Under the pieces are notes generated by a model. It made no database searches. It worked only from the letters and a program-made list of their open reading frames with translations, and was not told the origin of the DNA. Positions 18,030-26,687 of a stretch of 62,722 nucleotides of DNA are shown one piece after another. The position numbers and the translations under genes are program-made. The stretch spans positions 1 through 62,722 of the forward strand of contig NZ_JADEYH010000028.1 in assembly GCF_017114865.1 (NCBI RefSeq). The letters run 5' to 3'. Source of the stretch: Streptomyces verrucosisporus. GTDB lineage: Bacteria > Actinomycetota > Actinomycetes > Streptomycetales > Streptomycetaceae. How positions within the stretch are numbered: position 1 is the stretch's first letter; the number at the start of each line of letters is the position of its first letter.

Positions 18030-19109
18030 ATGGGAGACGGCATGACGGACGGCGTGGTCGCCGCGGCCGGCAAGGTCGCGGAGCAGAGGATGGCATCCAA
18101 GGTGGAGCAGAAGGTCACGATCACGGCGATCGCCCAGGAGGCGGGGGTCTCGGTCCCCACGGTATCGCGGGTGGTCAACGGCCGCTCGGACGTCGCGCCC
18201 GCGACCCGGGCCAGGGTCGAGGAGCTGCTGCGGCAGTACGGCTACCGCCGCCGCACGGCCTCCTCCGGCGACCGGCCGGCCCTGATCGACCTGGTCTTCA
18301 ACGATCTCGACAGCCCCTGGGCGGTGGAGATCATCCGCGGCGTGGAGGAGACCACGCACGAGGTCGGCTTCGGCACGGTGGTCTCGGCGATCCACGACCG
18401 CGCGGGCTCGGCCCGGCAGTGGATGCGCAATCTGCGGGCCCGCGCCTCCGGCGGCGTGATCCTGGTGACCTCGGTCCTGGAGCCGGTCCTCCACGAGGAG
18501 CTGCACCGCCTCGGCGTTCCGCTGGTGGTGGTGGACCCCTCCGGCTCCCCGGCCCTGGACGCGCCGACGGTGGGTGCCACCAACTGGGCCGGCGGCATGT
18601 CCGCCACCGAGCACCTGCTGGAGCTGGGCCACCGCCGCATCGGCTTCATCGCCGGGCCGCCCAGACTCCTGTGCAGCCGTGCCCGGCTGGACGGCTACCG
18701 CGCCGCGCTGGAGGCCGCAGGCGTCGGGGTGGACGACCGGCTGATGGTGCCGGGCGACTTCTACCACGAGGCCGGCTTCACCGGCTGCAACCGGCTGATG
18801 GACCTGGACGAGCCGCCCACCGCCCTGTTCGCCGCCAGTGACCAGATGGCGCTGGGCGCGATCGAGGCGCTGCGGCGGCGCGGGATGCGGGTGCCGGAGG
18901 ACGTCAGCATCGTCGGGTTCGACGACCTTCCGGAAGTCCGCTGGTCCGCTCCGCCGCTGACGACGGTGCGTCAGCCGCTGGTGGAGATGGGCAAGGTCGC
19001 GGCCCGCACCGTACTGCGCCAGGCCAGGGGCGAGGAGATCGACTCCCCGCGCGTGGAACTCGCCACTGAGCTGGTCATTCGCGCCAGCACGGCACCGCTG
19101 CCCGGCTGA
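18030..19109 (+). CDS. LacI-family transcriptional regulator
   Basis: A 359-residue regulator. The helix-turn-helix and hinge occupy about residues 27-80 (TITAIAQEAGVSVPTVSR, VVNGRSDV), and a periplasmic-binding-like ligand domain follows (about 85-355, with GFIAGPP, ALFAASDQMALGA, SIVGFDDLPEV). It sits between a xylanase and a xylo-oligosaccharide-type ABC importer plus GH3 enzyme. By analogy with BxlR of S. thermoviolaceus it would repress these until an oligosaccharide binds. ATG 18030 is chosen because GGAGGAGAG lies just upstream; it leaves a 25-residue extension before the HTH. Confidence 0.92.
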   Translation: MGDGMTDGVVAAAGKVAEQRMASKVEQKVTITAIAQEAGVSVPTVSRVVNGRSDVAPATRARVEELLRQYGYRRRTASSGDRPALIDLVFNDLDSPWAVEIIRGVEETTHEVGFGTVVSAIHDRAGSARQWMRNLRARASGGVILVTSVLEPVLHEELHRLGVPLVVVDPSGSPALDAPTVGATNWAGGMSATEHLLELGHRRIGFIAGPPRLLCSRARLDGYRAALEAAGVGVDDRLMVPGDFYHEAGFTGCNRLMDLDEPPTALFAASDQMALGAIEALRRRGMRVPEDVSIVGFDDLPEVRWSAPPLTTVRQPLVEMGKVAARTVLRQARGEEIDSPRVELATELVIRASTAPLPG

Positions 19110-19158
19110 CGCGGGCAGCGGACCGGACAACTCCATATAACGGGCGCATCACGCTGCC

Positions 19159-19179
19159 GGGCCTCGGGTCCCGTTTTTT
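19159..19179 (+). terminator. intrinsic terminator after the LacI gene
   Basis: A short GC stem (GGGCC/GGTCCC with one bulge) is followed directly by GTTTTTT, a rare T-run in this genome. It lies 50 bases after the LacI stop and before the importer promoter. Confidence 0.5.
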
Positions 19180-19189
19180 GTCAGACCTG

Positions 19190-19260
19190 TTGACACCGCT
19201 GGAGCGCGTACGTACTTTCCCACCACCACTACCGATAATTTTCGGATTCCTTCCGGAAGG
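19190..19260 (+). promoter_or_regulatory. importer operon promoter and two operator-like palindromes
   Basis: TTGACA (19190-19195), 17 bp, then TACTTT (19213-19218) form a near-consensus housekeeping promoter. Downstream are CCGATAATTTTCGG (19232-19245) and the perfect palindrome CCTTCCGGAAGG (19249-19260), which overlaps the ribosome binding site of the substrate-binding protein. A LacI-type repressor bound here would block both transcription and translation initiation. Confidence 0.65.
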
Positions 19261-19266
19261 TACGCG

Positions 19267-20604
19267 ATGCGAACAGCAGTGCAGGGCTCGGCCGCAAGAG
19301 GCCGCAAGGGATTCGGGCGGCGCCACGCCGCCGGGCTGACGGCGGCAGTACTGGCCGCCTCCGTACTCACCGCCTGCGGCAGCGGTGGGCCGGGCGAGGA
19401 GAAGGCCGGCGGGACCCTGAAGGTGTGGGTCTACCAGGACGCCTCGACCAAGGTGCAGCGCGAGGCGGTCGAGCGGTTCAACAAGACCTCCGACGTCAAG
19501 GCCGAGCTCGTCGAGGTGCCCGGCGAGGGCTACCAGGACAAGATGCGCTCTGCGATGGGCACGCCCAACGCACCGGACGTCTTCTTCAACTGGGGCGGCG
19601 GCAGCATCAGCAGCTTCGTCGAGAAGGACATGCTGGTCGACCTCACGCCCGAGATCCAGAAGGACGACAAGCTCAAGGACGCGTTCCTGCCCTCGATCCT
19701 CAACGCGGGCAAGGTGAACGACAAGATCTACGGCGTCCCGATGCGGGGCATGCAGCCGGTGGTCCTCTTCTACAACAAGGACGTCTTCGAGAAGGCCGGC
19801 GTCCAGCCGCCCGAGTCCTGGGACGACCTGCTGGAGCTGGTCGACACCTTCAAGAAGGAGGGCGTCACCCCCTTCGCGCTCGCCGGCACCGACGCCTGGA
19901 CCGAGCTGATGTGGGTCGAGTACCTGCTGGACCGCATCGGCGGCGCCGAGGTCTTCCAGCGCATCCAGGACGGCGACTCCTCCGCCTGGGGCGACCCGGC
20001 CGTGCTGAAGACCGCCGAGACCATCCGCGACCTGGTGGACCGCGGGGCGTTCGGCAAGAACTACGCCTCGGTCAACTACACCGCCGACGGCGCCTCCACG
20101 CTCTTCGCCAAGGGCAGGGCCGCCATGCACCTGATGGGCAGCTGGGAGTACTCCAACCAGCAGGCCAACCAGAAGGAGTTCGCCGAGAAGGGCCTGGGCT
20201 GGACCACCTTCCCCGCGCTCCCCGACGGCAAGGGCGACCCCAAGAACGCGGTGGGCAACCCCACCAACTTCTGGTCGGTCAACTCCAAGCTGAAGGGCGA
20301 CCAGCGCGAGGCGGCCCTGGAGTTCGTCAAGACCGCCGCCGAGGACTGGTACGCCGAGGCCCTGGTGGACAACGGCGACGTGCCCACCAACTCCGGTTCC
20401 GAGGACATGCTCACCGGGCACCCCGCCCCCGACTACGCCCTCTTCCAGTACGACCTGGTGCGCGACGCCCCGAACTTCACCCTCTCCTGGGACCAGGCGC
20501 TGCCGGCGCAGCAGGCCTCGCCGATGCTCACCAACATCCAGAAGCTCTTCAACAAGCAGCTCAGCCCCGAAGAGTTCGTCGACGCCATGAAGGCCCTGAA
20601 GTGA
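19267..20604 (+). CDS. sugar ABC transporter substrate-binding lipoprotein (BxlE-like)
   Basis: This 445-residue extracellular solute-binding protein belongs to family 1. A lipoprotein signal with lipobox LTAC (Cys38) anchors it outside the membrane. The body starts GTLKVWVYQD and carries typical cluster motifs such as YGVPMRGMQPVVLFYNKD, and it should bind an oligosaccharide. With the following two permeases and the GH3 enzyme, the order matches bxlEFGA for xylo-oligosaccharides, though cello-oligosaccharides are possible. The ATPase is probably a shared MsiK-type protein encoded elsewhere, since none is here. The stop overlaps the first permease (GTGA). Confidence 0.92.
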   Translation: MRTAVQGSAARGRKGFGRRHAAGLTAAVLAASVLTACGSGGPGEEKAGGTLKVWVYQDASTKVQREAVERFNKTSDVKAELVEVPGEGYQDKMRSAMGTPNAPDVFFNWGGGSISSFVEKDMLVDLTPEIQKDDKLKDAFLPSILNAGKVNDKIYGVPMRGMQPVVLFYNKDVFEKAGVQPPESWDDLLELVDTFKKEGVTPFALAGTDAWTELMWVEYLLDRIGGAEVFQRIQDGDSSAWGDPAVLKTAETIRDLVDRGAFGKNYASVNYTADGASTLFAKGRAAMHLMGSWEYSNQQANQKEFAEKGLGWTTFPALPDGKGDPKNAVGNPTNFWSVNSKLKGDQREAALEFVKTAAEDWYAEALVDNGDVPTNSGSEDMLTGHPAPDYALFQYDLVRDAPNFTLSWDQALPAQQASPMLTNIQKLFNKQLSPEEFVDAMKALK

Positions 20605-21506
20605 AGCAAGCACCAACCGCGTCGCCGCGCGTGGGCCGCCCGGGCATTGCCTGGGCGGTCCCCGGCGTGCTGTTCTTCGTCCTGTTCGCCGTCGGCCCGA
20701 TGCTGCTGGTCGGCTATCTGTCCTTCACCGACTGGGACGGGCTCGGCGACTTCCCCTCGATCAGCGGAACGGGCAACTGGGAGCGGTTGTTCGACGACCC
20801 CACCATGCGGCAGGCCATCTGGCTGAGCGTCCTGCTCACCGGCGTGAGCTGGCTGATCCAGACGCCCGTCGCCCTGCTGCTGGGCGTGTGGTCGGCCGGC
20901 CGGCAGAAGAACCGGGCCGTCCTCAGCGCGATCTTCTTCCTTCCGCTGCTGGCCTCCTCGGTGGCGCTGGCACTGCTGTGGAAGTCGCTGCTGGACCCCA
21001 ACTTCGGCCTGATCTCCGACATCGGCCCGTGGCTGGGGATCGAGGACGGCAACCTGCTCGGCACCGGTGACGGCGCCTTCGCCGCCGTCGCCTTCGTCGC
21101 CGCCTGGCAGTTCATCCCGTTCCACACCCTGCTCTACCAGGGCGGCGCCCGGCAGATCCCCAGGTCCTTCTACGAGGCCGCCTCCATCGACGGGGCGAGC
21201 ACCGTGCGGCAGTTCTTCACCATCACCCTGCCGCAGCTGCGCAACACCATCATCACCTCCTCGGTGCTGATGGTCGTCGGCGCGCTGACCTTCTTCGACA
21301 CCGTCCTCATCCTGACCGAGGGCGGGCCGGGAACGGACACCACGATCGTGCCCTACCTGATGTACGAGACCGGCTTCCAGGCGTACGACATGGGCTACGC
21401 CAGCGCCATCGCCACCACCTTGGTGATCGTCGCCACCGCCATCTCCCTGCTGATGGTCCGGGTCACCGGCTTCAGCAAGATGCGCAGCACCCGGGAGGGG
21501 ATGTGA
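20601..21506 (+). CDS. sugar ABC transporter permease 1 (BxlF-like)
   Basis: A 301-residue integral membrane permease with about six transmembrane segments, beginning WAVPGVLFFVLFAVGPMLLV. The EAA loop that contacts the ATPase reads YEAASIDGASTVRQFFTITL. The start is GTG 20601 overlapping the binding-protein stop; the stop overlaps the next permease in the same GTGA manner, so translation of the set is coupled. Substrate is inferred from neighbours. Confidence 0.92.
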   Translation: MKQAPTASPRVGRPGIAWAVPGVLFFVLFAVGPMLLVGYLSFTDWDGLGDFPSISGTGNWERLFDDPTMRQAIWLSVLLTGVSWLIQTPVALLLGVWSAGRQKNRAVLSAIFFLPLLASSVALALLWKSLLDPNFGLISDIGPWLGIEDGNLLGTGDGAFAAVAFVAAWQFIPFHTLLYQGGARQIPRSFYEAASIDGASTVRQFFTITLPQLRNTIITSSVLMVVGALTFFDTVLILTEGGPGTDTTIVPYLMYETGFQAYDMGYASAIATTLVIVATAISLLMVRVTGFSKMRSTREGM

Positions 21507-22423
21507 AGACCGCCGCCAGGCCGGAACACCGGCCCTCCCCCGCCGCGGAACGGGCCGAGAAGCCCCAGAGGCGCAACGACCGGGGCCTGCTCGGCAGGCT
21601 GCGCCGCGTCCGCAAGTGGAACATGCCCGCGGGCGTCGCCTCCGTGCTCTGGCTGGTCGTCGTCGGCCTGCCGCTGTACGTCCTGGTCCTCACCACGCTG
21701 CGGGACCGCGACTCCTACTTCGACGAGGGCGCGCTGAGCCTGCCCGGCGAGCTCACGCTCGACAACTACCGCACGGTGCTGGAGAGCGACTTCCTCACCT
21801 ATCTGCTCAACACCGCGGTCGTCACGGTCGCCACCGCGGCGATCGTCATCGTGCTCTCGGTGGGTATCGGCTACACCGTGGTGCGCACCCTCAGCCGGAC
21901 CTCGCAGCGGATCTTCCAGTTCTTCCTGCTGGGCCTGGCGATCCCCGCCCAGGCGGTGATCATCCCCATCTACCTGCTGATCACCGAGATGCGGCTGTAC
22001 GACAGCCTGCTGGCGATCATCCTGCCCGTCTCGGCGTTCTGCCTGCCGGTGTGCGTGCTGATCCTGTCCTCCACGATGCGCGACATCGAGGAGGAGATGT
22101 ACGAGTCGATGGCCCTGGAGGGAGCGAGCCAGACCCGCGTCCTGCTCCAGCTCGTCGTGCCCCTGTCCAGGGGCGGGATCTCCACCGTCGGCGTCTACGC
22201 GGCGCTGCAGGCCTGGAACAACTTCCTCTTCCCGCTGATCCTCACCCAGTCGCGCGAGAGCCGGGTCCTCACCCTCGGCCTCTACGACTACGTCGGCCAG
22301 TTCCGGGTGGACATCCCCGCGCTGCTCGCCGCGGTCGTGCTGTCGATCGTGCCGATCTTCGTCGTTTACCTCTTCGCGCGCCGTCAGCTCATCAACGGCC
22401 TCATGGGCGCCGGCGGGCGCTGA
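21503..22423 (+). CDS. sugar ABC transporter permease 2 (BxlG-like)
   Basis: A 306-residue CUT1-type permease. A basic N-terminus of about 40 residues leads to six transmembrane segments; the EAA loop reads YESMALEGASQTRVLLQLVV. The start is GTG 21503 overlapping the first permease. It pairs with the previous gene as the membrane heterodimer. About 47 bases separate it from the GH3 gene, still one operon. Confidence 0.92.
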   Translation: MKTAARPEHRPSPAAERAEKPQRRNDRGLLGRLRRVRKWNMPAGVASVLWLVVVGLPLYVLVLTTLRDRDSYFDEGALSLPGELTLDNYRTVLESDFLTYLLNTAVVTVATAAIVIVLSVGIGYTVVRTLSRTSQRIFQFFLLGLAIPAQAVIIPIYLLITEMRLYDSLLAIILPVSAFCLPVCVLILSSTMRDIEEEMYESMALEGASQTRVLLQLVVPLSRGGISTVGVYAALQAWNNFLFPLILTQSRESRVLTLGLYDYVGQFRVDIPALLAAVVLSIVPIFVVYLFARRQLINGLMGAGGR

Positions 22424-22470
22424 GTCCCACGGGGACGCGCGAGACACGCTGACGCCTGACAAGGAGCCTC

Positions 22471-24738
22471 ATGCATCACCACCCCTGGCAGGACACCTCC
22501 CGACCCGTCGAGGAGCGCGCCGCCGATCTGCTGTCCCGGATGACCCTGGAGGAGAAGCTCGCACAGCTCTCCAGCGTCTGGCCGGGTTCCGAGTCCGACG
22601 GCGAGGACGTCGCCCCGCTCCAGCACGAGGTCTCCGAAACCGTCGACCTGGACGCCCTGCTGCCCCACGGCCTGGGCCAGCTCACCCGCCCCTTCGGCAC
22701 CGCCCCCGTGGAGCCGGCCGAGGGCGCGCGGGCCCTGGCCGCCTTCCAGACGAAGGTCGCCGGGGCCAACCGCTTCGGCATCCCCGCCCTCGCCCACGAG
22801 GAGTGCCTGACCGGTTTCACCGCCTGGCAGGCCACCGTCTTCCCCACCCCGCTGGCCTGGGGTGCCACCTTCGACCCGGCACTGGTGCGCGAGATGGCCG
22901 CGGCCATCGGCGACTCCATGCGCTCGGTCGGCATCCACCAGGGACTCTCGCCGGTCCTGGACGTGGTGCGCGACCCGCGCTGGGGCCGCACCGAGGAATC
23001 CATCGGCGAGGACCCCTACCTGGTGTCGACGGTGGCCACCGCCTATGTGGCGGGCCTGGAGTCCACCGGCATCGTCTCCACCCTCAAGCACTTCGCGGGC
23101 TACTCCGCCTCCCGCGGCGCCCGCAACCACGGCCCCGTCTCGATCGGCCCGCGCGAGCTGGCCGACGTGATCCTGCCGCCGTTCGAGATGGCCCTGCGCG
23201 AGGGCGGGGCCCGCTCGGTCATGCACGCCTACAACGACCTCGACGGTGTCCCGGCCGCCGCCCACACCGAACTCCTCACCGATCTGCTGCGCGAGGAGTG
23301 GGGCTTCACCGGCACGGTGGTCTCCGACTACTTCGGCGTCTCCTTCCTGGAGATGGCCCACCGCGTCGCCGACTCCCCCGCCCGCGCCGCCGCCCTGGCG
23401 CTGACCGCGGGCGTGGACGTGGAGCTTCCGGGCCTGCGCTGCTACGGCGAGCCGCTGCTGAAAGCGGTGCGCTCCGGCGAGGTGCCCGAGGAACTGGTGG
23501 ACCGCGCGGCGCTGCGGGTGCTGCGGCAGAAGTGCGAGCTGGGCCTGCTCGACCCCGGCTGGTCGGCCGCCCCGCCCGCAGCCCCGGCGGACACCGTGGA
23601 CCTGGACCCGCCCGCGATGCGGGCGCTGGCCCGGCGCATGGCCGAGGAGTCCGTCGTCCTGCTGGACAACTCCGGCGGCGCCCTGCCCCTGCACCCCACC
23701 GCCCGCATCGCCGTGGTCGGCCCGTACGCGGACGAGCGGGCCGCCATGCTGGGCTGCTACACCTTCCCCCGGCACGTGGGCGTCGAGCACCCCGAGCTGC
23801 CCCTCGGCGTGGAGATCCCCACGCTGCTGGACGCCCTGGGCGCCGAACTGCCCGGAGCGGTCCTGACCGACTCCCCCGCCGACGCCGACATCGTCATCGC
23901 GGCGCTCGGCGACCGCTCCGGCCTCTTCGGCCGCGGCACCTCCGGCGAGGGCTGCGACGCCGCCGACCTCACCCTCCCCGACGGCCAGGCCGCGTTCCTG
24001 GACGCCCTGCTGGAGAGCACCGACAAGCCCGTGGTGCTGGTGCTGCTCACCGGCCGCCCGTACGCGCTCGGCCGGTGGGAGGGCCGCCTGGCCGCCGTCG
24101 TGCAGGCGTTCTTCCCCGGCGAGGAGGGCGGACCGGCGGTCGCCGGGGTCCTCACCGGGCGGGTCAACCCCTCCGGCCGGCTCCCGGTCAGCGTGCCGCG
24201 CGGCACCGGCGGCCAGCCGTGGACCTACCTCGTGCCGCCGCTGGGCCTCAAGGGCGACGCCAGCAACATCGACCCGACGCCGCTGTACCCCTTCGGACAC
24301 GGCCTGTCCTACACCTCCTTCGAATGGGAGGCCGCGGACACGGGCGCCGGCACGCTGCCGACCGACGGCTCCGCCGAGGTACGCGTCACCGTGCGCAACA
24401 CCGGCGAGCGGGCCGGCACCGAGGTCGTCCAGCTCTACCTGCACGACCCCGTGGCGCGGGTGGCCCGGCCGGTCGTCCAGATGGTCGGCTACACCCGGGT
24501 GACGCTGGAGCCGGGGCAGGCGGCCGAGGTCGTCTTCGACTTCCACGCCGACCTGGCCTCGTACACCGTGGGGCCCGGGCAGCGGGTCGTCGAGCCCGGG
24601 GCGGTGGAGCTGCGCCTGGCCGCCTCCAGCACCGATGTGCGCCACACCGTGCCGCTGACCCTGACCGGGCCGGAGCGCACCGTCGGCTTCGACCGCCGGA
24701 TGACCTGCGGGGCGGAGGTCCGCGTCCTGCAGCCCTGA
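22471..24738 (+). CDS. intracellular GH3 beta-xylosidase/beta-glucosidase (BxlA-like)
   Basis: The 755-residue GH3 enzyme has no signal peptide, so it acts on imported oligosaccharides. It starts with RMTLEEKLAQL, typical of the group. Lys206-His207 in LKHFAGYSASRG bind the -1 sugar. The nucleophile is Asp286 in VVSDYFGVS. The second alpha/beta domain starts near residue 390, and a C-terminal fibronectin III-like domain covers about 640-745 (VRNTGERAGTEVVQLY). AAGGAG precedes ATG 22471. Xylosidase is favoured over glucosidase because of the adjacent GH10 xylanase and operon order; the sequence alone does not settle it. Confidence 0.88.
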   Translation: MHHHPWQDTSRPVEERAADLLSRMTLEEKLAQLSSVWPGSESDGEDVAPLQHEVSETVDLDALLPHGLGQLTRPFGTAPVEPAEGARALAAFQTKVAGANRFGIPALAHEECLTGFTAWQATVFPTPLAWGATFDPALVREMAAAIGDSMRSVGIHQGLSPVLDVVRDPRWGRTEESIGEDPYLVSTVATAYVAGLESTGIVSTLKHFAGYSASRGARNHGPVSIGPRELADVILPPFEMALREGGARSVMHAYNDLDGVPAAAHTELLTDLLREEWGFTGTVVSDYFGVSFLEMAHRVADSPARAAALALTAGVDVELPGLRCYGEPLLKAVRSGEVPEELVDRAALRVLRQKCELGLLDPGWSAAPPAAPADTVDLDPPAMRALARRMAEESVVLLDNSGGALPLHPTARIAVVGPYADERAAMLGCYTFPRHVGVEHPELPLGVEIPTLLDALGAELPGAVLTDSPADADIVIAALGDRSGLFGRGTSGEGCDAADLTLPDGQAAFLDALLESTDKPVVLVLLTGRPYALGRWEGRLAAVVQAFFPGEEGGPAVAGVLTGRVNPSGRLPVSVPRGTGGQPWTYLVPPLGLKGDASNIDPTPLYPFGHGLSYTSFEWEAADTGAGTLPTDGSAEVRVTVRNTGERAGTEVVQLYLHDPVARVARPVVQMVGYTRVTLEPGQAAEVVFDFHADLASYTVGPGQRVVEPGAVELRLAASSTDVRHTVPLTLTGPERTVGFDRRMTCGAEVRVLQP

Positions 24739-24741
24739 TCC

Positions 24742-24772
24742 GGCCCCGAGCCGGGGCACTCGCTCCGGGGCC
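24742..24772 (+). terminator. hairpin after the GH3 gene
   Basis: GGCCCCGAG (24742-24750) can pair with CTCCGGGGCC (24763-24772) with one bulge, starting three bases after the GH3 stop. Reasonable end of the importer operon. Confidence 0.5.
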
Positions 24773-24920
24773 CTTCGAGCCGGCGCCCGTCCCGCCCCCC
24801 GGCGGGCGCCGCGCTCCTCGCCCCGGCGTCCCGTCCGGCCTGCGCTGTGCCGCGCGAAGGAGACGATCGCGCCGTCACCGTGGGACCGGGCGCGCGCCGG
24901 GGCGAGGAGTTGTGACACCG

Positions 24921-25046
24921 ATGGGCTGGACGGGGCGGGACATCCCCGGCCTCGGCGGGCGTACCGCCGTGGTGACCGGGGCCAACAGCGGCCCGGGCCA
25001 CGTGACCGCGCGTGAACCGGCCCGGCGCGACGACCGGTGTTGGGGC
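24921..25046 (+). pseudogene. short-chain dehydrogenase N-terminal fragment
   Basis: From ATG 24921 the frame encodes GWTGRDIPGLGGRTAVVTGA then NSGPGHVTAREPARRD. This is recognisably the first ~40 residues of an NAD(P)-dependent SDR, with the TGxxxGxG nucleotide motif. Similarity ends abruptly near 25046 and no catalytic Tyr-Lys region follows. Substitutions such as Pro for Leu after the glycine motif also suggest decay. It is the stump of a deleted gene. Confidence 0.7.
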
Positions 25047-25166
25047 AACCGGCCGCCCGGCGCGGCCGGTTGTTCATGCTCCGTCAAATCGAGCTCTCTA
25101 CCGTTCCACGTCGTTCGACCCCGCGCCCGACCGGCCGCGGGGCCAGACGACTTCGGTGGAGTGACC

Positions 25167-26324
25167 ATGGAACGCCGTAACTTCCTGCGCGGAGCCGTAC
25201 TCACCGGATCAGTGGCCGCCTTCGGCGGCTCCCTGTGGCGCGGAGCCTCCCACGCCGCACCCGCCCAGCCCGGCGCCGGACCCTACGGGGCCCTGCAGCC
25301 GGCCGACGCCAACGGCATCCGGCTGCCCCAGGGGTTCACCAGCCGGGTGATCGCCCGCTCCGGGCAGAAGGTGTCCGGCACCTCCTACACCTGGCACAAC
25401 GCACCCGACGGCGGCGCCTGCTACGCGGACGGCGGAGGCTGGATCTACGTCTCCAACTCCGAGATCAACCCCGGCGGCGGCGCGAGCGCCGTCCGCTTCG
25501 ACTCCTCCGGCGCGATCACCGGCGCCCACCGCGTCCTGTCCGGCACCCGGCAGAACTGCGCGGGCGGCAAGACCCCGTGGAACACCTGGCTGTCGTGCGA
25601 GGAGGTCGACCGCGGCTACGTCTACGAGACCGACCCGTGGGGCGTGATGCCCGCCGTGCGCCGGGACGCCATGGGCCGCTTCAAGCACGAGGCCGCCGCC
25701 GCCGACCCGGTGCGCAAGGTGGTCTACCTGACCGAGGACGTCTCCGACGGCTGCCTCTACCGCTTCCGCCCCACCGTCTGGGGCGACCTGTCCTCGGGGA
25801 CGCTGGAGGTGATGACGGGCGGCTCCGGCACCTCCGGATCCATCGGCTGGGCCCGCGTCCCCGACCCGTCGGCCGCCTCCACCGCCACCCGCCACCAGGT
25901 CTCGGCCGCCAGGCACTTCAACGGCGGCGAGGGCTGCCACTACGCCGACGGCACCTGCTGGTTCACCACCAAGGGCGACGGCCGGGTGTGGCAGCTCGAC
26001 GCGGCGAGCGACACGATCGAGCTGGCCTACGACGACTCCCTGGTCTCCGGCGGCGCACCGCTGACGGGCGTGGACAACGTCACCGCCTCGTCCTCGGGCG
26101 ACCTGTTCGTCGCCGAGGACGGCGGCAACATGGAGATCTGCGTGATCACCCCGGACGACGTGGTCGCGCCCTTCCTGCGGATCGGCGGCCAGTCCTCCTC
26201 GGAGATCACCGGTCCGGCCTTCTCCCCCGACGGCTCCCGGCTGTACTTCTCCAGTCAGCGCGGCACCAGCGGCCGCAGTTCGGGCGGCATCACCTACGAG
26301 GTGCGCGGCCCGTTCCGCTCCTGA
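25167..26324 (+). CDS. Tat-exported PhoX/DUF839-family protein
   Basis: A 385-residue secreted protein. The N-terminus MERRNFLRGAVLTGSVAAFG is a Tat signal, implying export of a folded, cofactor-bearing protein. The body is a beta-propeller of the DUF839/PhoX type, with TPWNTWLSCEEVDRGYVYE, VYLTEDVSDGCLYRF and GDLFVAEDGGNMEI. These acidic loops resemble the Ca/Fe sites of PhoX alkaline phosphatase. It is shorter than classical PhoX, so phosphatase activity is not assured. GGTGGAG lies before ATG 25167. The frame is open further upstream only because of the SDR debris. Confidence 0.82.
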   Translation: MERRNFLRGAVLTGSVAAFGGSLWRGASHAAPAQPGAGPYGALQPADANGIRLPQGFTSRVIARSGQKVSGTSYTWHNAPDGGACYADGGGWIYVSNSEINPGGGASAVRFDSSGAITGAHRVLSGTRQNCAGGKTPWNTWLSCEEVDRGYVYETDPWGVMPAVRRDAMGRFKHEAAAADPVRKVVYLTEDVSDGCLYRFRPTVWGDLSSGTLEVMTGGSGTSGSIGWARVPDPSAASTATRHQVSAARHFNGGEGCHYADGTCWFTTKGDGRVWQLDAASDTIELAYDDSLVSGGAPLTGVDNVTASSSGDLFVAEDGGNMEICVITPDDVVAPFLRIGGQSSSEITGPAFSPDGSRLYFSSQRGTSGRSSGGITYEVRGPFRS

Positions 26325-26587
26325 GCGCGGGCGGACGCGTCGCGGGCCGCCTTCGGCCCCGGGCTCGGCCTCCGCGACGAGAGGGCGGCGGACTCCTCGG
26401 CCTCCGCCGAGGCGGAGGCGATGCCGCGCAGTTCCTCGGAGGCGGGCCCGGCCGACTCCTCCGTGACCGCGGAGGGAGAGGGCGAGGGGCCGCCGCCCGC
26501 CTCCCGGTCCGCGCTCCCGGAGCAGGCGGACAGCGCTAACGCGACGGGGACGGCGAGCGCGGCGGCTCGGGCACGGCGGGTACGTAC
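26294..26587 (-). CDS. putative small lipoprotein with non-standard start
   Basis: The frame encodes VRTRRARAAALAVPVALALS followed by ACSGS, a textbook lipoprotein signal with its lipobox cysteine. About 75 low-complexity residues follow, rich in Ser, Ala and Glu. A strong AGGAG (26596-26600) lies eight bases before the codon for the first Val, but that codon is GTA (26585-26587), not GTG or ATG. Either the start is mutated (or a base was misread) or translation begins at an upstream ATG with no ribosome binding site. The 3' end overlaps the convergent PhoX-like gene by 31 bases, which suggests C-terminal truncation or frameshift. Function unknown. Confidence 0.45.
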   Translation of the reverse strand, partial: VRTRRARAAALAVPVALALSACSGSADREAGGGPSPSPSAVTEESAGPASEELRGIASASAEAEESAALSSRRPSPGPKAARDASARAQERNGPRTS

Positions 26588-26687
26588 GGTGTGGTCTCCT
26601 AACGGGCGGTCAGCGGTCAACTGTCGCGCCGACCAAAGGAGTTCACCGGCCGGGGCCACCCTCCGACCGTACGCCATGCCGCCGGGG

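Larger units (their letters stand above)
24739..25166. other. intergenic region with gene debris
   Basis: 428 bases between the GH3 and PhoX-like genes. They hold the GH3 terminator, an SDR fragment (24921-25046) and a less GC-rich stretch (25070-25110) likely to carry the PhoX-like gene promoter. A partial Pho-box-like GTTCATGCT at 25072 is followed by a poor second repeat. Confidence 0.5.

Noticed and set aside
18926..18936. CCTTCCGGAAG inside the LacI coding region, same core as the proposed operator
   Set aside because: It encodes the conserved GFDDLPEV motif of LacI proteins, so codon use explains it.
25072..25091. Possible Pho box (GTTCATGCT plus a second repeat)
   Set aside because: The second repeat GTCAAATCG is too far from GTTCAYYYR to claim a PhoP site.
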